Assembly: GCA_902770195.1 (NCBI GenBank)
Contig: CACXSA010000013.1
Location: 1 to 54,690, forward strand
Source of the DNA: an uncultured Prevotellaceae bacterium
GTDB lineage: Bacteria > Bacteroidota > Bacteroidia > Bacteroidales > Bacteroidaceae
Length of the DNA stretch: 54,690 bases
Direction: 5' to 3'
The first letter of the stretch is position 1; each line of letters begins with the position of its first letter. The notes below the pieces were generated by a model, which was not told where the DNA came from, did no database searches, and saw only the letters and a list, made by a program, of their open reading frames with translations. The translations under genes and the position numbers were made by a program. Shown here one piece after another: positions 44,335 to 52,400 of this stretch.

Positions 44335-44382
44335 AGTTTGTTTCCTTTTATAAATTATTAGATTTCAATTATACATGGTTTG

Positions 44383-44390
44383 CAAAGGTA
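44383..44390 (-). promoter_or_regulatory. -7 promoter element of pta
   Basis: TACCTTTG on the minus strand, 48 bp upstream of the pta start. A GAAATGA heptamer run (44403-44425) begins 12 bp further upstream. Confidence 0.6.
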
Positions 44391-44490
44391 CGAATAAAAA
44401 TGGGAAATGAGAAATGAGAAAAGAGAAATTTCAATGAAACATGAAGAAATTAATTCCCCTTGTTATTTTTTAACTTTTCATGCTTCTCTC

Positions 44491-45267
44491 CTACCCCAGT
44501 TCTTGCGTCAGGATGCTCTCCAGTTTTTCTGCCGATAGTCGCAAGTGGAACTTGCTATGGATAGCCACCGAGATGCCTCCCGTCTCCTCACTAACGACGA
44601 TGGCAATGCCGTCGCTCTCGTGGGTAATTCCCAATGCCGCACGGTGTCGGAGTCCCAGTTCTTTGGGAATGTCCAAGTCGTGCGAAACAGGAAGGATACA
44701 GCCTGCTGCCTTGAGGCGTCCCTTGACGATGATGGTGGCTCCGTCGTGCAACGGCGAGTTCTTGAAGAACAGGTTCTCCAACAGCCGTTGGTTGATGGCA
44801 GCGTCTATCACCTCGCCTGTTGACACAATGTCGTCCAAGGGGGTGGCTCGTTGAATGACGATGAGTGCACCCACCTTCTTCTTGCTCATACTCATACACG
44901 CCATCACTAGGGGCATAATCATCTGCTTCAGATGGGCCTTGTCCAACCTTCTGTCTTCATTCGCCAGCAAACGGCGAAGGGTCTTCATGCGCTGATGGGC
45001 ACCAAGGTTGAAGAGGAACTTGCGGATATCGTCCTGGAAGATTATCACCAGTCCGATGACACCCACCGAGAGCACTTTGTCCATGATGCTTCCCAGCAGC
45101 TTCATCTGCAACACCTGTGACACGATGAGCCACAACACGATGAACACCAGGATACCTATAAACACGTTCAGCGAGCGCGACTCCTTCATCAACCGGTAGG
45201 CATAGAAGAGCATCATGCCCACAAGCACGATATCGATGACATCCTTTAATCCGAATTCGAAAAACAT
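44491..45267 (-). CDS. cdaA: Diadenylate cyclase (c-di-AMP synthase)
   Basis: A 258-residue membrane protein. Three N-terminal hydrophobic helices (to ~75) precede a DAC domain with both active-site motifs, NSPLHDGATIIV and LGLRHRAALGIT. It joins two ATP into cyclic di-AMP, a second messenger for turgor, potassium and cell-wall state. I start at MFFEFGLKD (45267) because upstream codons overlap a C/G-rich repeat hairpin. It follows folP on the same strand. Confidence 0.95.
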   Translation of the reverse strand: MFFEFGLKDVIDIVLVGMMLFYAYRLMKESRSLNVFIGILVFIVLWLIVSQVLQMKLLGSIMDKVLSVGVIGLVIIFQDDIRKFLFNLGAHQRMKTLRRLLANEDRRLDKAHLKQMIMPLVMACMSMSKKKVGALIVIQRATPLDDIVSTGEVIDAAINQRLLENLFFKNSPLHDGATIIVKGRLKAAGCILPVSHDLDIPKELGLRHRAALGITHESDGIAIVVSEETGGISVAIHSKFHLRLSAEKLESILTQELG

Positions 45268-45281
45268 AGAACTTCCCCCGA

Positions 45282-45298
45282 CCCCTCTCATGGAGGGG
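45282..45298. repeat. C/G-rich hairpin between folP and cdaA
   Basis: CCCCTC and GAGGGG pair around TCATG. The flanking GGCGGTTTCAGGGGG is similar in composition to the larger hairpins in the ackA-pta gap. Confidence 0.6.
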
Positions 45299-45334
45299 AG
45301 TGCCTGGCGGTTTCAGGGGGATTGTCCAGGCTTC

Positions 45335-46135
45335 CTATTTAGTTATTATACTTTTTATCTTCACGCACTCCACGGCTTCGCGGACATCGTGGACTCGCAA
45401 TATCGAAGCACCTTTTTCCAAAGCAAGGGTGTTGAGCACCGTCGTACCGTTTAGCGCCTCAGCAGGTGTACACCCCAGGAGTTTCCATATCATGGACTTG
45501 CGCGAAATGCCCACCAGTACAGGCAGATGCAATGCCTCCATGCGCTCCATTTCCCGAAGCACCTGATAGTTCTGCTCCATCGTCTTTCCGAAGCCAAAGC
45601 CCGGGTCGAGGATGATGTCCTTCTGTCCCATTGAACGTAACGTATCAACGACCTCGGCACAGTCCATCATCACTTCCTTGATGTTACTTTTGCGCGACGT
45701 ATATATATAAGGTACACGGAGACGGCTTACCATACGGAACATATCTAAAGGGGAGGAATTGGGGGATGTTCCCACATCGTTGATGATATCCACACCATAC
45801 TCCTCGACAGCCATACGGACTACATTAGGTCTGAAGGTGTCCACACTCACCACAGCATTGGGAGCCTCACGCTTCACGATGGGTAATGCCATCCTCAGGC
45901 GTTCCATCTCTTCAGCCTCCGTAACTGGCTCACTATCAGGACGTGTGGAGCAAGCCCCCACATCGATGATGGTGCCCCCTTCCTCCAGAATCTGATGGGT
46001 TCGCCCAGCTATCGCCTCCTCCGTCTGCTGCCTGCTATCGGCATAGAACGAGTCGGGTGTCACGTTGAGAATACCCATCACCTGAGGTGTCTGGAGCCTA
46101 AGCAGTTGTCCGTTACAATTCAGCGTATAGTCCAT
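45335..46135 (-). CDS. folP: Dihydropteroate synthase
   Basis: A 266-residue TIM-barrel enzyme joining 7,8-dihydropterin pyrophosphate with p-aminobenzoate, the sulfonamide target. Signature blocks are VMGILNVTPDSFYADSR, GGTIIDVGACSTRPDS, DIINDVGT, DIILDPGFGFGKT and VGISRKSMI. The start is the ATG at 46135, only ~8 bp behind a -7 element, so the main transcript should be almost leaderless. The longer frame begins upstream of both promoters and inside repeats. cdaA follows. Confidence 0.96.
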   Translation of the reverse strand: MDYTLNCNGQLLRLQTPQVMGILNVTPDSFYADSRQQTEEAIAGRTHQILEEGGTIIDVGACSTRPDSEPVTEAEEMERLRMALPIVKREAPNAVVSVDTFRPNVVRMAVEEYGVDIINDVGTSPNSSPLDMFRMVSRLRVPYIYTSRKSNIKEVMMDCAEVVDTLRSMGQKDIILDPGFGFGKTMEQNYQVLREMERMEALHLPVLVGISRKSMIWKLLGCTPAEALNGTTVLNTLALEKGASILRVHDVREAVECVKIKSIITK

Positions 46136-46143
46136 AACTGGTG

Positions 46144-46245
46144 CAAAGTTACGAAAAGTCGAGAGCAAAACAAAAGAATTTATTCTTTTTTTGCCGAGAC
46201 GGAGTAAGTTCGCCATCTTTGATGGCAAAGTTACAAAAAAAAGTG
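46144..46245 (-). promoter_or_regulatory. Repeat element D carrying tandem promoters of folP
   Basis: On the minus strand an outer GTAACTTTG (46226-46234) is followed by the hairpin GCCATC-AAA-GATGGC, the 53-bp block shared with element C (46160-46212), TTTTG about 19 bp before the inner -7 element, and that TAACTTTG (46144-46151). The copy near 39595 has the same order. Confidence 0.85.
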
Positions 46246-46278
46246 AAGAGTGAGGAGCGAAGAGTGAAGAATATTTTA

Positions 46279-46286
46279 TACCTTTG
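46279..46286 (+). promoter_or_regulatory. -7 promoter element of murF
   Basis: TACCTTTG, 19 bp before the murF ATG. A short GTGAAGA-like run (46241-46270) lies directly upstream. Confidence 0.6.
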
Positions 46287-46305
46287 CACAAAATTCGTGT
46301 TTACA

Positions 46306-47730
46306 ATGGATATCAAGGAATCGACATTTAGCCGCAATGACCTTCAGGTCAAAGAATTATACAAGCTGTATCAACAGCATCCGTGCATCACCACCGATTC
46401 GCGCAACTGCCCTGAGGGCAGCATCTTTCTGGCTCTGAAAGGCGAGTCGTTTAACGGCAACAAGTTTGCTCTTCAGGCATTGGAGAAGGGTTGCAGCTAT
46501 GCTATTGTGGACGAGGATGTTGATGAACAATCCTCTCACCCCTCACCTCTCACCTCTCACCTCTTAAAGGTGGACGACTGCTTGCAAACCTACAAGGACC
46601 TGGCGCGTGAGCATCGCCGTCAGTTCGACATTCCCGTTATCGGCATCACAGGCACCAATGGCAAGACGACGACGAAGGAACTGATTCGTGCCGTCCTCTC
46701 TGAGTGCTACGACGTGATGGCGACGGAGGGCAACTTCAACAACGATGTGGGAGTGCCCAAGACCTTGTTCCGCCTCAACGAAGATCACGATATAGCCGTA
46801 GTGGAAATGGGAGCCTCGCATCCTGGTGACATCAAGACGCTGGTAGAGACTTCGGAGCCTACCTGCGGACTGATTACCAACGTGGGACGCGCCCATCTGC
46901 AAGGCTTCGGCTCCTTCGAAGGTGTGTGCAAGACGAAGGGTGAGTTGTACGATTTCCTGAGTGCCCACGACTGTCCTGTCTTTGTCAATCGCGACAACGA
47001 GCACCTCATGCAGATGATTCAGGAAAGAAACATGCAGAAAACGGCTCGTGGAGAGGCTCCATTGGACATCTACTACTATGGCTTGGGCGACTCGCAGGAC
47101 ATCCTGATTCGTGGGGAAGTCATCAGCTGTGCCCCCTTCCTCAAGTTCCGTTGGCGTGAGCAAGACCACGAAGCAGGATATACCTCTGAATGGATGGAGG
47201 TGCAAACCCATCTGATTGGTGCCTATAACGTGGATAACATGCTGGCTGCCATCACGATAGGCTACGTGAACAACGTACCTTTCGAACAGATTAACCACGC
47301 ATTGGAAAACTATGTGCCCACCAACAACCGCTCGCAACTGACGGAGACAGAGAAGAACCACCTCATCGTGGATGCCTACAACGCCAACCCCACATCCATG
47401 AAGGCTGCCCTCGACAACTTCCGACTGATGGAGGTGTCGCCCAAGATGGCTATCCTGGGTAAGATGGGCGAACTGGGCGACGTGTCAGACGAGGAGCACC
47501 AGAAGATTATCAAGCTGTTGGAGGAAGCCCGTTTCGACGAGGTATGGCTCGTGGGTGAGGAGTTCCAAAAAGTGCTCCGTGTACAACCCACATCACTCGC
47601 CACTCTCAAGGTTTTCCACGACGTAGAAGAGGTCAAAACCCTCATCGCACAACAGCAACCCCAAGGTTGTTATATCCTCATCAAAGGGTCCAACAGCACC
47701 CACCTCTACGAGCTTCCCGCCCTGTTATAG
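46306..47730 (+). CDS. murF: UDP-MurNAc-tripeptide:D-alanyl-D-alanine ligase
   Basis: A 474-residue Mur ligase completing the UDP-MurNAc-pentapeptide. ITTDSRNCPEGSIFLALKG in the N-terminal domain and the ATP loop [12 protein letters not shown] (~residue 115) are clear, as are GNFNNDVGVP and VDAYNANPTSMKAALDNF. It stands alone, far from the dcw cluster, divergent from folP. The start is the ATG behind the promoter; the frame extends upstream through repeat D without support. Codons ~76-87 (SSHPSPLTSHLL) are encoded by a CCTCTCA heptamer array inserted in the N-terminal domain. Confidence 0.96.
   Translation: MDIKESTFSRNDLQVKELYKLYQQHPCITTDSRNCPEGSIFLALKGESFNGNKFALQALEKGCSYAIVDEDVDEQSSHPSPLTSHLLKVDDCLQTYKDLAREHRRQFDIPVIGITGTNGKTTTKELIRAVLSECYDVMATEGNFNNDVGVPKTLFRLNEDHDIAVVEMGASHPGDIKTLVETSEPTCGLITNVGRAHLQGFGSFEGVCKTKGELYDFLSAHDCPVFVNRDNEHLMQMIQERNMQKTARGEAPLDIYYYGLGDSQDILIRGEVISCAPFLKFRWREQDHEAGYTSEWMEVQTHLIGAYNVDNMLAAITIGYVNNVPFEQINHALENYVPTNNRSQLTETEKNHLIVDAYNANPTSMKAALDNFRLMEVSPKMAILGKMGELGDVSDEEHQKIIKLLEEARFDEVWLVGEEFQKVLRVQPTSLATLKVFHDVEEVKTLIAQQQPQGCYILIKGSNSTHLYELPALL
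46532..46566 (+). repeat. CCTCTCA heptamer array inside murF
   Basis: Five units in perfect 7-bp phase (CCTCTCA, CCCCTCA, CCTCTCA, CCTCTCA, CCTCTTA). The coding strand has no stop; the opposite strand reads TGAGAGG. Confidence 0.9.
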
Positions 47731-47796
47731 GTCTCATTGTTGTTCACAGTTTTACTACCAGCGTAATAAGATTCAGCATCCTTAAGGTTAGAATTT

Positions 47797-47857
47797 ATTC
47801 CCAACGTGGGAATATTTTATTCCCAGGCTGGGAACATTTTATTCCCAGTGTGGGAAT
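47797..47857. terminator. Three tandem TTCCCA/TGGGAA palindromes between murF and recO
   Basis: ATTCCCAACGTGGGAAT, TTCCCAGGCTGGGAA and ATTCCCAGTGTGGGAAT follow each other every 21-23 bp with T-rich spacers (ATTTT). They lie between convergent genes, so a multi-hairpin terminator is plausible. Confidence 0.65.
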
Positions 47858-47902
47858 AATTGCCAATAAACTTGATGTTTTAAGAATAAGCCCTAACCGA
47901 TA

Positions 47903-48634
47903 TTAGTCAACCCACAATTCTTGCAACACACTGAGGCTTTTGAGTTCAGGAAATTGGGGAATGTGAAGACGATAATATTGCAACAGCACATCAATAATAC
48001 GGTTGCGATCCATACGGCTGAGGCGATAGAGGTGCATCGTGGGGAAGTCCATTCGCATCATGAGATGGATGAGTCGGGCCTCGTTAGGTTGTAGGAAATC
48101 GCGATGGGTAGGAGCAGAAGTGCAGAAACGACCCTCACGCAAGTCGAACATCATATTCCATTCGTCACTCACCTCCAAATTAGGATAGAAGCCCAGGAAG
48201 CGTGAGAGGTGCATCAGGAAAGTAAGGTGAAAGTTGGCATAGCTGCCCGTTGCCATATCAAGCCACTGCATGGAACTGCTAATATAAGAGAAAAGCGCCA
48301 CATTCTGTTGTTCAGAGTGCAAAGCATAGTACAGGAACTCAGCGACAAAAAGAGATAATGCCAGCTTCTCTGGAGAGAAAGGAATAGAGGTATAGGCAAC
48401 CAATAGGCGCGCATCCCTCAGCTTTTGGAGTTGCACACGTTGACGGAGGTCGCACTCCACCTCCAAAAGCGTCATAGGTTGGAAATACTGCTTCTTCAGT
48501 CGTCCTTTCGGAGTCTTAGGCAAAGACACAATGAACGAAAGGCGCCCCACTTCTCGCGTAAACAAATCGACGATGAGGCGCGACTCTCCATATTTCAACG
48601 TGTGGAGAACGATAGCTTCCGTTTTCACCAACAT
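47903..48634 (-). CDS. recO: DNA repair protein RecO
   Basis: A 243-residue RecO that loads RecA on single-strand gaps with RecR and anneals complementary strands. The N-terminal OB fold is recognised by TEAIVLHTLKYGESRLIVDLFTREVGRL (conserved parts YGES and FTREVG). The zinc-binding cysteines known from some RecO proteins are absent. The ATG at 48634 stands 5 bp behind a -7 element, so the mRNA should be leaderless. The upstream part of the longer frame runs through repeat B and is not supported. Confidence 0.9.
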   Translation of the reverse strand: MLVKTEAIVLHTLKYGESRLIVDLFTREVGRLSFIVSLPKTPKGRLKKQYFQPMTLLEVECDLRQRVQLQKLRDARLLVAYTSIPFSPEKLALSLFVAEFLYYALHSEQQNVALFSYISSSMQWLDMATGSYANFHLTFLMHLSRFLGFYPNLEVSDEWNMMFDLREGRFCTSAPTHRDFLQPNEARLIHLMMRMDFPTMHLYRLSRMDRNRIIDVLLQYYRLHIPQFPELKSLSVLQELWVD

Positions 48635-48639
48635 GACTG

Positions 48640-48745
48640 CAAAGTTACGAAAAAAGTTGTAGAAACGAAGCGATTTTGGAAGATTAACGCTAATCGTTTC
48701 TAAGAAACGCTTGCCAAAGCAAGAATTCTGCCTAAAATACAGGAA
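48640..48745 (-). repeat. Repeat element B with the recO promoter
   Basis: Inverse copy of element A: 63 identical bp (48666-48728) with the same three hairpins, followed on the minus strand by TTTTTTCGTAACTTTG (-7 at 48640-48647) and the recO start. Here the -7 element is intact, unlike in copy A. Confidence 0.9.
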
Positions 48746-48784
48746 AGACAGGGAAGAACGAGGAAGTACGATTTGTGGCAAAAG

Positions 48785-49194
48785 GCAAATTAGAGAGGAA
48801 TGGTGAAGAAGTTAGGTTTCTAAATCGTAACCTCATTTAGCCATCTCCTTCATCTTTGTGATGACGCTTTTGAAGCTCGTCAGTAGTTCTTCGACGAGCG
48901 AAGCGGCAAGCCGATTACCTCGTAGGCACTGCGCTCAATTCAAGGAAACAAAAACCTAATGTCTGCCGTGCTTGCTCATCAGAAAGCAGACAAGCATTTT
49001 TGTGTGGCACTCCACAGAAAAGTGCGATTAGGCTACACCCTTCTATAGAACATAATTGTGGAATCAGATTGCAGAAATGGTGAGAGAATAAAGTGTCAGA
49101 CATTTCATATGTACAAATCGCCAGCCCCTTTGTCTGGGACTAGCGATTAACTGTAACAATCCTTTCGAAGACGAAGACTTATGACTCAAACAAC
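48785..49194. other. Intergenic region with several hairpins, no confident gene
   Basis: Perfect or near-perfect stems: GCTCGTC/GACGAGC (48875-48899); CCTAAT near 48955 pairing with ATTAGG near 49030, enclosing TGCTTG/CAAGCA and GTGG/CCAC; and AATCGCCAG/CTGG...GCGATT (49116-49148) just behind the zinc-ribbon gene. It could be an RNA gene or a remnant. A 62-codon minus-strand frame (48915-49103) crosses it but looks accidental. Confidence 0.4.
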
Positions 49195-49407
49195 TCATTC
49201 AAACGAAACCAACTCTGTGCCACACTCATTGCAGAGCAAGGGCGGATTTAGGTTTTCCGTTGCTAGTTCCTTGTCGAAACATGATTTTATGTCAAGTACA
49301 TTTTCATAGATACAGCCACAGTTAGGACACCTGAATTGTGGATTCTTAGGCGTGAGGTGAACGCTTTTGCTGCTTACCTTGAAGCCATTTGATGAAGTAA
49401 CTATCAT
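49195..49407 (-). CDS. Small zinc-ribbon protein
   Basis: A 70-residue protein with two Cys pairs (FRCPNCGCIYE and LLCNECGTEL) about 30 residues apart, a typical zinc ribbon. No further function is evident. It starts 15 bp behind the stop of the BspA-like gene on the same strand and may be co-transcribed. A hairpin at 49116-49148 could end the transcript. Confidence 0.7.
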   Translation of the reverse strand: MIVTSSNGFKVSSKSVHLTPKNPQFRCPNCGCIYENVLDIKSCFDKELATENLNPPLLCNECGTELVSFE

Positions 49408-49422
49408 AACTTTTTTTTATTG

Positions 49423-52400
49423 TTAATGTATCAATACCTTCTTTCCACCTATGATGTTAATACCTTTGCGAGGTTCATTTAACTTTCTGCCGTAGAGGTC
49501 ATAGATGCCAGTTCTTTTCCTATCATCTAATGTAACTGTACTAATTCCAGAAGAACTTTTTCTAGTCAACATAGCATCATCTATCAAAACATCCTTTCCT
49601 GATGAGTAATTGGACTTCTTTGGATTCATGACAACTAAACAGATGGTGGCATCTGCTTCGAGTGTGAACTCCATACTAACCTGCTGCCAACCACTATTCA
49701 GCGTTTCATAAGTACCATATTTATAGTTGCCAGCTTTGCCGTCTACTACGGTAACATAACCTGGACGTACCTGAGCTGGATCAGAAGTAGTAGGCTTTAC
49801 CCAGAATGAGAAGACATAGGTATCTGCATCCAAATTGATTTCCTGGCTGGCTAGACGTTTGTTTAAACTCTCTTCGCCTTTGACATTTACAGAGTAACTA
49901 CCGCTATGTGCATCGGTGCTTTGTGTCAGTGTGGCTGAACTGGCAGTAGATGCAGACTTCCATCCTGTAGGAAGGCCATCCTCCCATATTTCAAAGTCAC
50001 CATTAGTCAGTTGTATAACAGGGTAGCTACCTTCGTATTCTTTATAATCAGGACGATAGCGATCGGGGCCACTATTCCAAAAATCAGAGCCACACATAAC
50101 TTTCCACCCCTTTTCATTCGCTTTTTTGACCTGCTTATGGGTACAGATGTTTTCTTCTGGGAAATAAGTATCAATAACACAAAAAACGGCCGACTCCTGA
50201 ACTGGTAAGCTTTCTATCAATTGATCCATACTTTCACCATTTATCCTATTTCCTTGGCATTTTAACGTTTTTAGTTTTGGATTTTTTGACACATCAAGTT
50301 TTGTTAATTGATTACCCATACAAGCAAGTTCTTCTAACACCCCATTCTTCGAGACGTCAAGACTAGTCAGCTGGTTGTATGCACAATATACGAATGTCAA
50401 TGCTGTGCTTTTCGAAATATCAATATCAGTCAATTGGTTATCGGGACAATTCAATAGAGTTAGAGCCTTATTCTTAGAAAGATCTAAGCTTTGTATTTTA
50501 TTATGATGGCATGACAAATATGTTAATTGGTTGTTGTTTGACAAATCAAGACTGGTTAGACGATTACAACCACAAACAACAGATGTCAAAGCTGCGTTAT
50601 TCGACAAATCAAGTGATGTCAATGAATTATATCCACAGTTGATTTCTATCAATTTTTTATTCTTGGAAACATCAAGTTCTGTCAATAGATTACCTAGGCA
50701 AGACAAAGTCATTAATCGAGTATTTTTTGACACGTCTAAGCTCGTTAATTTGTTTCCTTCGCATAACAAGGATTGTAGGAACGTAAAATATTCTATACCT
50801 TTCAAAGACGTTATTTCTCCTTCAGCTCTATCATAAGAATAGGAGTAAGCATTTATGTTGATAGAAGTTATAGCGCTTATCTCATCATCTGTAATAATCA
50901 TGTCTTTGCCGTAATCCTGTTTCATCAAGTATTCGCGGAATTTTTCATCAGGGAATTTCTCCTCAGAAATGAGGATTCCTGACTCACGTCCTTCATACTC
51001 CTGCCAATCGCTACCTGTATAGTGATATACTATCCAACCTTTAGATTTTGCAGAAGTCACTTGTTCGGCAAAGCAAATATTGCCTTCTTCTGTTGCATCC
51101 AAAACATATAAGCTACCTTCTCCTTCGTTGAGAGTGGGTAGACTAGCAATTAGAGAATCCATTTTAGCACCCATAATACGGTTGCTATAACAATCCACTT
51201 CCTTCAGTTGCTTGTTAGCTGACAAGTTAAGTTCAGTCAGGTTATTCTTGTAGCAGAGCAGTTTCTTCAAGGCCGTGAAGTATTCTATTCCCTTCAAATC
51301 AGAAATGCCTAAATTGCTTACATCCAAAGTGATGATGCCTGCAATCTCAACGTTTGTAATTATACCGTCCTTTCCGTACTCCTGACTCATCAGGTAATTT
51401 CGAAAATTTACATCTGGATAATTCTTTTCGTTTATATCTATGATTGCAACATTAGGATTCTCAACTATATTTGTAAAATTTTTCCATCCTTCGTTATTTT
51501 GATATACATCTTTGCAGCCCATAGGAACAATTACTGTAGCTGTATATGATGAGAAAGTCTTTTGCTTAATTATTGGGGGAACGCCATTTAAAATTGTAAT
51601 GGAGGATAAATTTGTACAGTTCCAAAAAGCATATTCTTCAATCTTCTCTACATGATTTCCAATTGTTATATCTTTCAAGTTAAAGCAGTATGAGAAAGCA
51701 GAGGGAGCTATAGCCTTTACACTATCTGGAACAGCAACTGATGTTAGACCACAATAACAAAAAGCATTACTTCCAATTGTCAGTAAACTATCAGGAAAAG
51801 CAACTGAAGCAAGACTCACGCAATTATTAAAAGCATTATCACCAATGCTCTTTATACCAGGTAATGATACAGACTCTAGATTAATACAGTTCTGGAAAGT
51901 TGCGTCCTCTATGCATGTTACACCTGATGGAATTATGATGGATTTCAGATAGTTACAATAACAAAACGCATATGGCCCAATGTTGATAACACTTTCTGGA
52001 ATGGTTATAGACACCAGATTGTCATAATTACTGAAAGCACTACCCGCTATTCCTAAAGTACCATCTTTAATCTCTAATGAGGTGTTTTCCGGCATCGATC
52101 CTTTATATTTGTAAGCAATAAGGCCAAGGTAGATGAGCCCGTCAGGCTGATTCTCATACCAAGGAGTATTGCTAAATGCATCGCCTTCTATTTTTTGTAC
52201 ACTTTCTGGAATTATAATGGAATTCAGATTTGAACATCCATAAAAAGCACCATAACCAATAGAAATAACCCCCTTTGGTATTGTCACAGAAGTCAAAGCA
52301 CAGCCAGAAAAAGTATAGTCGTTTATTTCTGTAATATTTGGGGATATAGAAACTGATGATAAATTAGTACAACCGGAAAAAACACTTTTACCAAGATAAG

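Noticed and set aside
48915..49103. 62-codon minus-strand ORF
   Set aside because: It overlaps nested hairpins, has odd composition and no promoter.
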